64,000 nt of DNA from Echinometra lucunter (lineage: Eukaryota > Echinodermata > Echinoidea > Camarodonta > Echinometridae). Every line of letters starts with the position of its first letter. Within the stretch, counting starts at the first letter, position 1. The stretch spans positions 23,681,776 through 23,745,775 of the forward strand of contig CM057154.1 of NCBI GenBank assembly GCA_029962745.1, in the 5' to 3' direction. Positions 1 through 64,000 of the stretch are shown one piece after another. The notes below the pieces were generated by a model. The model made no database searches, was not told where the DNA came from, and worked only from the letters and a program-made list of their open reading frames with translations. The translations under genes were made by a program, and so were the position numbers.

Positions 1-55114
<55,114 letters not shown>

Positions 55115-55257
55115 ATATCAAAATGCTCTACCCCTCACGCCTGGTCCCACCTATAAGGACGATTCAGTGTATCGTGCTTGGTACTACATGAGACTTATAT
55201 ACACGTAATTCATCCAAATATAAACACTAGCTTTTGAGTAAGAAATTAAAGTGGTTG

Positions 55258-55263
55258 AATAAA
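55258..55263 (+). promoter_or_regulatory. proximal polyadenylation signal candidate
   Basis: AATAAA about 145 bases after the stop codon. Confidence 0.5.
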
Positions 55264-57769
55264 TCCTTGGTAAATCGATTTATATAAAGACCCAACTTAA
55301 GATTCTGTCTTTTGATTATTTGTGTCCAAAGAGAAATAATTTTTTTGGTTACTTTGCTCGGTGAATGCTTTATTCACAGATAGTGTTGGTGAATAATCGA
55401 AATCTCCAACCAACGTTGTTTAATTCTATAATTCTCTCAAGTGTTTCTTTTAATTTGTTGTCAATTGTACTTATCCCCAAATGATGAATACTTCCCCAGA
55501 ATCCCCACAGCTCAACATTCATGAGAAGTACATTTTACCAAAAGTAGTTTTTGCTGTTGTTAGAGGCTAGGTGGGACAAGGCCCTTAGAAATGAAAACTC
55601 TCTCAAGCATGTACTCGATGATCAATTACTATTTTTATGTGGGCATGCAAATAGGAGCTATATGATTATGTGCGAAATAGACATCAAACCATTTCATTAC
55701 GAAATATATCTAAGTATATTGGATGAAAGTGATTTTTTATTGAATATTCCACCTCTTCCTAAATACAAATGTATATAGAAATAGAAATGTAGAGTGCATC
55801 TGTGCATTTTGCGACAGTATTAATGTTAACTTAGATTTTGTCAATGGCTAATTGAAATCGCATTTTTTTTTTGTTGTTGTTTTTTTCCTGTTTTTCTTTC
55901 ATCTGAATTGACGTTATTGAAATGATGACGTGTTTGGAAGTAGAATCTATCTTAATTAAGGTCAAATGTCATTTCAACAAGGTAAACAAATAATTTAGAT
56001 TCATGGGATGAAAATCTGGTTATTTTCAGATTCTAAAATTTGAGGTCAGTGCAGGACATTGATGAAAACAGTGGTAATGGTATAAAGTATTGATAATATC
56101 TTTTGTATATTTCTCTTATTGCTTAAACAATGCATGCTGAGTAATATTGCTTGATTTGTGTGAGAATTTCATTTTAAAGTGTTTTTCTGTTATCGAACAG
56201 GTCTAAATTGTGTGATGCGACATGGCATAAAGAAATGAATGGCCATCTAGTTATGACCAGCTCTGAATGTTCACAGAACAATCACAAATAATGATAACTG
56301 AATTTCATCTTCCGTAACTCGTAGAGGCACACAGCTGTGCATAATTGAATTGGTACTCAGAAAATATACATGTAGGCATTTGATTTTGACCATACTATTA
56401 AACTGTTTAAAATCGAGGTTAATTTTTTTATAGGACGAGAAGAGAATATATTTGATGTGGCGTAATTTGTTTACTACAGCGTGGTTATTTGGGTTGAACA
56501 TCTGTGAACAGCTTGCGTTAAATTGTACCGTATCAAAATCAGGTAATAGAATTTGTTCGTATTTCTTTATAAGTTTAGAGAGTTAATTTAAGAAAAAGTT
56601 AAATGTCAAGGATTGTTTTGAAATCAAATGAAGTGATGAAGTTATCACTCTTGTTAGCATAGATTTCATCATCTATCAGTTACTTTTGATATTATTTCAC
56701 TTTTTACAGTTGATTTCTGTTTTATAGCCTTATACATTAGGAAAATCTATTCACCATTGTTTGATACCCCATTGTCTTTATATGAAGGAAACAAAATGTG
56801 TTTTATTTTTTATTTTTAGGCAAGAACATATACTCACAACATACCTTGTACTTAAACGACATATTATGCTTCAGTATTCCTAATTGCAGTGTCTTTCGAA
56901 CTCTGAATGGCTTTCAAAGTAGAGCAATAATTCTTGTCTTTCTCTTTGTGTTTTAAAAACTGTTATCTCGGGTCTTCTGAATCAATTTGACGGTTTTTTC
57001 GATATATTCTTGATTTGCGTTCATGTAATTCAGTGTGAATTTCGAATGATTGCTTAATGAGCGGCTTTTCCTGTAATAAGTTCTTTATGGTTATGTTTTA
57101 CTTTTCACACATGCATGCCGTACTACTACATTTCTTTTGTTTCTTTTTAATATGTTTTTTTATTAGTGAAAATGAAATTAAATCGACATTTAATGCAAAT
57201 TAATTGGAAGTAAATGTCATCATCGCCCGCTAGTCTTTCAAACGGGAATTAGAGGTTGCTCGGTTGACTTAATTAGAATGTTTGTATAATCACTAAGCCT
57301 ATTTTTGCACTTAGGTTGCCTTAAATTAAATTGAAGATCATCTATGTTGGGAAATGCCATTTAATAAATGTGATAATGGCTCTGTATTCTGTGATCTAGG
57401 ATTGAAGTCCAAATATGATTATGTAATATTCAATATTTGCTTGTAATATGCATTTTCAAATAGTAGTTGTTCAATCTTTTTTTTTATTGAGAAATGTTTA
57501 TACGTTGAATTTCCCGTTATTATTTTAAGCGATTCTTGATTCTTTGATTTTGTAAAAATTATATTTCATTATTAAAAGGTGACAAATGGAATTAAATGGT
57601 TATTCTCCTGCTTTTACTGAAATCCGAAAGACCCTTGTAATTAGCATAAATCTTACCAGTAATTTTCTCTTTATTTTAGTACTTTTTTCTTTTTAGCTAT
57701 TTCTGTAGTCATTCATTGCATCGCATTATGATTCAAAGAAATGTAAATGTAAGTGTTTTTTACATGCAA

Positions 57770-57775
57770 AATAAA
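57770..57775 (+). promoter_or_regulatory. distal polyadenylation signal candidate
   Basis: AATAAA followed within 30-50 bases by tgtttgttctcattgtt, a plausible downstream element. Confidence 0.5.
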
Positions 57776-57791
57776 CTTTATAAATGAAGCG

Positions 57792-59125
57792 ATATTCACT
57801 GTTTGTTCTCATTGTTATTTCTTGTATATCTATTACACATCATTACTACATGCATTCAGCAACAAAATTATTCATACCCCTTTTGGTTTTGGAATGTTTT
57901 CCTTAAGAATGAAAGGTGAAATAGTACATTTGGACATTGGCTGAATGCTTTTAGCCCTAAATTTCCCCCCTCCCCCGACATTTTTTGCCATAATTTTTAT
58001 CGCAAAAAGATCTCGCGCTGATTTTTTTTTCTTCACATCTCGCGCATCTTTTGAGACCAAATTCGCGACGCCCGGGTGCGGTTCCAAAGCTACCCATAAT
58101 TTGTACTTGTACGTCGGACCAAAATTTGCTCAAAAACGTGATTTCATGTATAATTTCAATACAAATTGTGTTTTTAGCTAACATTTAGAAATGTATGATA
58201 ATTTTTGCTTTTACAAATGAAAATCAATCAATTTTATGCTATTTATGATCGCAGAAGTGTCGCCGACAAATTTCATCGAAAAAACAATAAAAATCAAAAG
58301 GTCGAAAAACAAAGAAATACATAAGAAATTAAAAAAAACAATGAAATGTATAAGAAAATAATTTTGATACCGTATTTTTGTTTTAAGTTCATTTGCTACG
58401 AATACCACAAAGAGTATCCAGACGAAAAATTAGCATATTTCGACCTTATTGATTTAGAGGAAAAAAATCTAAAGTTCGTAAATTAGGATAATTAACATTA
58501 ATTTAATGGAAGTGCATGGGGGGATTAACCACACCATTTTGGAGATTACGCAGTTTCAAAATGTAGTCCTAGCTACATAATTATAGGGTTAATCATCAGC
58601 TGTAAATGAACAGTATCGGGGTTTCACCAAATTCGCTTAACAAGTGAACCGGTATATTAATTTCCTGGCATTTTCAGAAATAGTCTGTTCATATCCTAGT
58701 CCAGGTAGGGCACGGGGCATATTCTTTTTTTAATCGCATGTTTGAGATATTATAATTATAAGAGTGCGGACATGTTTCACAACAAAAAACAACAACCATC
58801 GAATCATATTGCATAAAGATTAATGATAATACCCGGCATCATATGAAATAGGGTGAATAGTTTATTGATAATGTCAAGAGAAATGATGATATCAATGAAA
58901 CAAGGTACTGCAAATACCCCAGAAGTGCCCTACCCCCATGCCAACAATTATAGCGCGAGTGCCCTTAACGTAAAAGGCCTTCATCCATCTTCATCAGTCT
59001 TGGTCTCTTACAGCTTGTCATTAAAAAATACTCCATTAAGCTGAGAAGATTTGACCTCTTCAAGTTAATTAGGCCTATACCTATTCTTTAGAAAGGGTTG
59101 TCAACATGTAGTTAAGGGGTCTAGC
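57792..59125. other. intergenic sequence, nothing recognised
   Basis: AT-rich with a few short C and T runs; open frames here show no domain-like content. Confidence 0.5.
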
Positions 59126-59133
59126 CTCCTAAG

Positions 59134-59486
59134 CATTGGCGTAAATCCGGGGGGATGGGGGATATATCCCCCCCACACTTTTTCCGGGGGGGGGGATGGT
59201 GTGTACAAACATCCCCCCACACTTTTTAAGGAACAAATGATATTTGAATCAATCAGTTAGTAAAATCTGTCATAAATAACCATCTTATTTTAAAATTTAT
59301 ATTTGAAAATGCAATTGAAAACCAGAAAAGTTATTTTTGGCTCGCTCGCAAAATAAAAATCAGAACGTTTGTAAGGGGGTCTTTACGGGTGGGTGAGGGT
59401 GTGTGTTTATACTTAAGTATGAGTTGAAAAAAAATCACCCAAAAAGTCGATCATCCCCCACTCCTCAAAGTGGATTTACGCGGGTG
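59134..59486. mobile_element. short element with perfect 8-bp target duplication
   Basis: Ends cattggcgtaaatcc and ggatttacgcgggtg are inverted copies. ctcctaag flanks both sides (59126-59133, 59487-59494), a hAT-sized duplication. G- and C-rich runs lie near both ends. Confidence 0.88.
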
Positions 59487-59551
59487 CTCCTAAGCTCTCG
59501 AAAGCACATCAGTCCCATCATTTTACTATTATTATTAAGGTTTTGGCGTCA

Positions 59552-59706
59552 CCTGGGCCCCGTTTCATAACACTTGTTATCAATAACAAGTTGCAATAAC
59601 TGTTATAAGCCACTGAAATCCTGGCATCTGATTGGCTGAGAGCAAATTTGTCATAGAAAAGTAGCAGTTGTTACTGATAACAAGTATTATAAAACGGGAC
59701 CCTGGG
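59552..59706. mobile_element. foldback MITE with conserved core (copy 3)
   Basis: Core catctgattggctgagagc matches copies 1 and 2, but the arms (gggccccgtttcataa, ttgttatcaataacaa) are of another sequence. A lone arm-like piece follows at about 59747-59780. Confidence 0.8.
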
Positions 59707-59781
59707 CCTGGGAGGGGAAAAACGAACTTTATCGCTGTGACCCTTGGGGCACCGTTTCATGAAAGTTGTCAGCACTGATAT

Positions 59782-59782
59782 A

Positions 59783-59819
<37 letters not shown>

Positions 59820-59840
59820 AGTGAGAGAGAGAGAGAGAAT
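59782..59840. repeat. (TA)n(TG)n(AG)n compound microsatellite
   Basis: Consecutive TA, TG and AG runs. Confidence 0.9.
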
Positions 59841-59897
59841 AATAGCGTAGCATAAATGTCCTACCATTTTTGGAAATTTTGCAAAAGTTGTAAAAAT

Positions 59898-59968
59898 GTC
59901 TCCGCCGGGAATCGAACCCGGGCCTTTGGCTATGAACGCCAATGCCTTAACCACTAGACCACGGAGAC
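59898..59968 (-). tRNA. tRNA-like gene or tRNA-derived repeat, anticodon loop UCA
   Basis: Perfect 7-bp acceptor (GTCTCCG/CGGAGAC), D arm, anticodon stem TTGGC/GCCAA with loop GTTCATA, and T arm CCGGGTTCGATTCCCGG. Box A and box B are consensus. UCA would read UGA, but length is normal, unlike tRNA-Sec. Position 37 is U, which is unusual, so a repeat or pseudogene is likely. Confidence 0.55.
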
Positions 59969-60288
59969 GGGTCAGTGGTTTCGGCGACTCCATGTTCGCT
60001 TAACTGGGGAACTTTGATTTATGCTACGCTATTATTCTCTCAATTGTCTCACATGTATTTATTTCCACGAGAGTTGCCAAAGCTGTTGTATATGTTACCT
60101 GATCACAAATGTTAATTATTCCAACATATACATGTATATCCTAAAGCATTCGCTCGGATCCAGCTGAGGTGTGCGGCAGGTCATTGTTCGAAACTCATCT
60201 GCCACCGACAAAGGAATCAATTAGTGAGGGTTGAAGATTTGTCAATCTGTCGGTTAAGCGAATTTGGAGTCGCCGAAACCACTGGCCC

Positions 60289-60359
60289 GTCTCCGTGGTC
60301 TAGTGGTTCAGGCATTGGCGTTCATAGCCAAAGGCCCGGGTTCGATTCCCGGCGGAGAC
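60289..60359 (+). tRNA. tRNA-like gene or tRNA-derived repeat, anticodon loop UCA (mirror copy)
   Basis: Same cloverleaf as the minus-strand copy at 59898, with one D-loop difference (TTCA for TTAA). Flanking sequence on both sides is also inverted between copies. Confidence 0.55.
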
Positions 60360-60514
60360 ATTATTTCAACCTTTGCAAAAATTTCCAAAATGGTAGGAGA
60401 GCTCTGGGGAACTTTGATTCATGCTACGCTATTATTCTCTCGATTGTCTCACATGTATTTATTTCCACGAGAGTTGTCAAAGCTGTTGTATATGTTACCT
60501 GATCACAAATATAT

Positions 60515-60515
60515 T

Positions 60516-60555
<40 letters not shown>

Positions 60556-60580
60556 CATACATACATACATACATACATGC
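60515..60580. repeat. (TA)n(CATA)n microsatellite
   Basis: TA run followed by CATA repeats, at the left end of an inverted-repeat element. Confidence 0.9.
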
Positions 60581-60946
60581 AGAACATTTTGTATTCATAT
60601 GTATGCGAAAAAAAAGTTACAAAGCCGTTTCAAGAATATATACCACCAGTTAGGACCAAGCTTTCTGGCACCTGCCCTTCATCAGGATCAATTATAAGTA
60701 AAGTAACGACAGTACAGTAGGCCTACACATACGAAATGACAATAAATACATCAACAAAACAGAACATGACACGTTGAACATTTAGACGACAGAAATATAA
60801 GACATGGTAGAATAATTGCATAATGATTATCAATATACAAGAAATTGTCAGTTATCTTCCCGCTTTTGAGTATTAAGTAAGGTGACTAGCAAACGCACTT
60901 AATATGCAGTTAATTCTACCATGTCTACTACATCTATCGTCTAAAT

Positions 60947-61352
60947 TTTCAGTCTGTATTTTCAGTAGAAATATTTGGAGTAAAGTAGAAACGTGGATAT
61001 CATCTCCTATGTTTACTCTTAAGTTTACTCCACAGAATATATTGTTTGGATACAAAGAAAAGCGAAATGATGCTTTGAATTGTACTATTATTTTAGTAAA
61101 ACAACAATTATTCTTCTCAAGGCTGAACAAGACTATGCCCGATTTTAAGGGGATACAAAAGGTAATACAAACTTATTATTTAGATGAATGTTACATTTAC
61201 GATATGAATGGGAAAAGAAAAGATTTTACTGTGAAATGGAGTATGTTGAAACATTTTTTTGAATAATGTATGTGATTTGACTTCTGTAAACGTGCAAGTT
61301 TTTCATTTATTGTAAATAAAATTGCCCATTGGGGCAAAAGTATGGGAAAAAA
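60947..61352 (+). mobile_element. 5'-truncated LINE with 15-bp target duplication
   Basis: atctatcgtctaaat occurs at 60932-60946 and 61353-61367. The 406 bp between hold an open frame to 61266 that looks like a LINE reverse transcriptase C-terminus (NILFGYKEKR, ILVKQQLFFSRLNKTMPDFK, KWSMLKHFFE), then AATAAA and a short A-tail. Confidence 0.82.
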
Positions 61353-61407
61353 ATCTATCGTCTAAATGTTTAACGTGTCATAATTTATGTTCTATTTTGA
61401 TGATGAA

Positions 61408-61680
61408 CACTGCAAAAACGCCGGTGTTAAATGTGCAGCACCAAGCTGGTGTTAAGCATGTGGTGTTACTCTCAGTGTTAGATTAACACCAGAGGGTGTT
61501 AAATGTTCAACACCGAGCTGGTGTTAAGCATTGCGGTGTAATTTTTAATGTAAGATTAACACCAGTGGGTGTCACTATAGGGCGGAAGTCAACACCAAAT
61601 TTGGTGTCCGGTATTTTGGTGTAAATTTGGTGTAAAATAACACCAAACGGGTTAATTTTAACACCACTGTTTTTGCAGTG
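61408..61680. mobile_element. 273-bp MITE, cactgcaaaaac termini
   Basis: Ends cactgcaaaaacgccggtgt and acaccactgtttttgcagtg are inverted copies. The interior is largely repeats of ggtgttaa and ttaacacc. Confidence 0.85.
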
Positions 61681-61916
61681 AATGTATTGTCATTTCGTAT
61701 GTGTACTGTACTGTACTATTGCAGATCCTGATGAAGGGCAGGTGCCCGAAAGCTTGGTCCTTGTTGGTGGTAGGCCTAGGCCCTATGTTCTTGCAACGGC
61801 CCTCTTCGTAACTTTTTTCATATCACACACATATATATACCCCCAAAAAAGCGCAAAGACAGACTTTGTGCACTTCGCCTTCAAAAACTATGTATTTCTT
61901 TACATCTTTTTTCGGA

Positions 61917-61918
<2 letters not shown>

Positions 61919-61961
<43 letters not shown>
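61919..61961. repeat. (CA)n microsatellite
   Basis: Long CA run. Flanking sequence at 61842-61912 is repeated at 62187-62257. Confidence 0.9.
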
Positions 61962-61962
<1 letters not shown>

Positions 61963-62083
61963 TTTTTTTTTGTAAACACGTGCACATTCACGTTGGTATC
62001 AATAATGCATAGTATTACCATTTATTTGATATACGATAAAAGAGCAATGTAGATAAAATGCCTTGCTCAAGGGCATAAGTGCC

Positions 62084-62153
62084 TTACCGCGAGGATTGAA
62101 CCCCCGATTTTCGCGTCTCCAGTCAAGCGCCTTAGACCACTCGACCACGGCAC
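62084..62153 (-). mobile_element. tRNA-derived SINE head
   Basis: Minus strand reads GTGCCGTGGTCGAGTGG, then GGGGTTCAATCC: box A and box B of a tRNA-like promoter with an imperfect cloverleaf. Confidence 0.6.
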
Positions 62154-62301
62154 CCCCCCCCCCCCACACACACATATATATATATATACCGAAAAAAAAA
62201 AGTGCAAGGCAGATTTTGTGTAATTTGCCTTCAAAAAGTATATATTTCTTTACATCACTGGGCAAAGTATCTTCAGCCGAAAAGATTGATAATTCGGTGA
62301 A

Positions 62302-62621
62302 GTAATTTTGATTCTATGTCCGTTTCTTGAAATACAGTTATTTTCAAATTTCGCATGTTTTTTGCCGTTTTGTTTTTGTTTTTGTTTTTGTTTTGTTTGT
62401 TTGCTTCTTTGTTTGTTTGTTTGTTTTGCGACAGATGAAAATCGGGAGTGGCTTCTCATTGGCATGTTTGTTTACTCACACGCATCAACGGGCTTTCCTC
62501 AAACATTGTATTATATGAAAGACCATTCCCGACACAAATATTCTACTCTCGTCGGTAGCCAAAACCACGCAAAATTTGAAAATGACTGCATAATAAGAGA
62601 CTTGCATGAATCAAAATTACG
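62302..62621. mobile_element. inverted-repeat element of about 320 bp
   Basis: gtaattttgattc and cagttattttcaaatttcgc at the left match the reverse complement of the right end (gcaaaatttgaaaatgactg, gaatcaaaattac). Contains a (TTTG)n stretch at about 62369-62426. Confidence 0.7.
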
Positions 62622-62665
62622 TAACCAAATTAATGATCCTGGTATCATTCTCTTCGTATGTATAT

Positions 62666-62709
62666 CCACAGCCCGGCGACATATCCACTAGACCACGGCC
62701 GGGCTGTGG
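62666..62709. other. 12-bp perfect hairpin in tRNA-like sequence
   Basis: ccacagcccggc pairs with gccgggctgtgg; the loop contains ccactagaccacgg, the reverse of a box A, so this is probably a tRNA-derived fragment. Confidence 0.6.
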
Positions 62710-63100
62710 ATCTCGTGGCCGAATTCGAATCCCTCCACGGCACTGGCCGATATCGATCCTTAATTGGCAAGAAGTGGGTAAGATGCGAAAGTAATTTTTT
62801 AGCATCTGTGAACCCCTGTAAAACCCGACAAAGTATAGAACAGGAGAAAAATGGACTCATATATGAAATGGATCATCAGAGACGGAATCAGGCTCCTGCC
62901 CCACCCACCGTTCAATCGATTGCCTGATCTACACTAATGAAGGTCCCCCCCCCCCCCCCGGCGTCAATGAGGGGACACGTTTGTTTCAGTGGCGTAGCTT
63001 TTTTGTTGGCGTTTAATTATGTGGGGGGGGGGCGGGGCGGGTGGTTGACATTTTTTAGAGTGTCCCCCCCCCCCCCCTTACAACCACTGAAGGCAAAGGG

Positions 63101-63882
63101 TATAGACCAATTTCACCTCCGGTTTATGTATTTGGCCCTCTATCATCGACGCCATTGCTGCGGTGGGCAAGCGCGCTGACCGCGATTGGCTCTGCGTACA
63201 AAATGAATGTAAGATATGAGATATGCCCCGATATTGTTCCATTTACTTTATTCTAGATCAATAAAACAAAGCATGGATACATGGGTAGATGAGGTAAGAC
63301 AATGGTCATATCTTACGGATGAAGGTATGATGTATTTTTTTACTTTCGATGGTTTTTCAACTTAGTTTTGTCAGTAAAAGTTTGATTGCAGCATAGAAGC
63401 CGTAGTAAACGGGAGCCCTAAATCTTACCCTGTTTACAAAGTCATGTTTTCACTCATTAAATTTTACGCCAAAGTACATAATGATAATGTTTCTTGACTT
63501 CAAAGTCCTTTCTGTTGATGTTTTTACCCACTGGCGACGAATTCCTTCACATTGCTTACGGAAACCTGTGTAGGGACACACAAACAGGCTTCATGAGTCA
63601 AAAGCGAGTGAATTTCGCACTCAGTTAGCTTCCAATTTTTAAACTTTCTCTAATTCTTGTGGCATTTGAGCACCGCACAGCTGCGACCTGAACTTCCCTG
63701 ATAATTTCTCATTGCAAATATTAAAATAAATCTGCATATACTGGTCAAAATAGACAAAAAATCGAACGAATGTACATAACGCGCTATTGACTTGTGTACT
63801 ATAAAAGTTGGAGCGCCCACCGCAGTATGCCGAACTGTGTCGAACAGTCTGCTGCCCTCTTGCGTTGTGAAATTGGTCTATA
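63101..63882. mobile_element. 782-bp element with 16-bp terminal inverted repeats
   Basis: Ends tatagaccaatttcac and gtgaaattggtctata. TA at each terminus may be the target duplication. Ggtgggc/gcccacc near the ends extend the inverted match. No transposase seen. Confidence 0.7.
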
Positions 63883-64000
63883 GGCCCAGCCCCGGGTCCC
63901 AGCGCAGGGGTATATAGGGAAAGAAATTAATGCATAAGCATAGCGGGTATTACAAACGGCAGCAAGCGGAGACCATGCAAAGTCTCGTTTGTATAAAAGC

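Larger units (their letters stand above)
55115..57790 (+). other. probable 3' UTR
   Basis: No exons or inverted repeats found. Bounded by a proximal AATAAA at 55258 and a distal one at 57770, the latter followed by a T/G-rich stretch. Either could end the transcript. Confidence 0.5.
60607..61825. mobile_element. inverted-repeat retroelement remnant with two nested insertions
   Basis: 60607-60825 is repeated inverted in 60905-61825 (ccaagctttctggcacctgc versus gcaggtgcccgaaagcttgg; acatacgaaatgacaa versus ttgtcatttcgtatgt). The right arm is interrupted by a LINE fragment (60947-61352) and a MITE (61408-61680). The ctgatgaagggcagg...gaaagcttgg motif is reminiscent of Penelope-like element ends; family not confirmed. 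Confidence 0.7.

Noticed and set aside
58703..58940. Possible inverted repeat (gtagggcac / gtgccctac)
   Set aside because: Only about nine bases pair and no boundaries or target duplication were found.
59898..60359. Selenocysteine tRNA
   Set aside because: The anticodon loop is UCA, but the molecule is about 71 nt with a short variable region and a 7-bp acceptor, unlike tRNA-Sec.
62308..62691. 127-codon open frame
   Set aside because: Begins in a TTTG repeat inside an inverted-repeat element; Phe/Cys-rich low complexity.

Overview
The window is intron-rich animal DNA. It holds the 3' part of one very large plus-strand gene, followed by a repeat-rich flank. Each exon is short, and nearly every one encodes exactly one complete EGF module. 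One exon encodes a whole CUB domain, and the last exon encodes a transmembrane helix and a short tail. The EGF/CUB combination resembles echinoderm fibropellins, and the flank is full of short inverted-repeat transposons and tRNA-derived repeats. I therefore infer an invertebrate deuterostome, most likely an echinoderm such as a sea urchin. The species is an inference; no marker sequence fixes it.

Layout. The gene runs from before position 1 to the stop codon at 55112-55114. I can place 77 exons by hand: 75 EGF exons, one CUB exon (45356-45721) and the terminal exon (54933-55114). Joined, they give about 3,147 residues. Every internal exon starts and ends in phase 1, so any exon can be skipped or duplicated without shifting the frame. 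The 5' half (1-25 kb) consists of recently amplified EGF exons in five sequence classes (called alpha to epsilon here). The classes recur in the same order, and a five-exon block of about 2.09 kb is tandemly repeated four times (14.1-22.1 kb). Dead exon copies lie among the live ones. The 3' half (25-55 kb) has unique, diverged EGF modules, several with calcium-binding signatures near the membrane.

How it would work: a huge type I surface protein with an EGF-repeat stalk, a CUB domain, seven membrane-proximal EGFs, one transmembrane helix and about 18 cytoplasmic residues. Sixty-two of the 75 EGFs carry the O-glucose consensus and 35 carry the O-fucose consensus. The O-fucose sites are concentrated in the amplified block. 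The ligand and biological role cannot be read from the sequence.

Introns and the 3' flank contain several short DNA transposons with visible terminal repeats, some with 8-9 bp target duplications. There is also a LINE fragment with a 15-bp target duplication inserted into an inverted repeat, two mirror-image tRNA-like genes with a UCA anticodon loop, and many microsatellites and poly-C tracts. No second protein-coding gene was recognised downstream of 55.1 kb.
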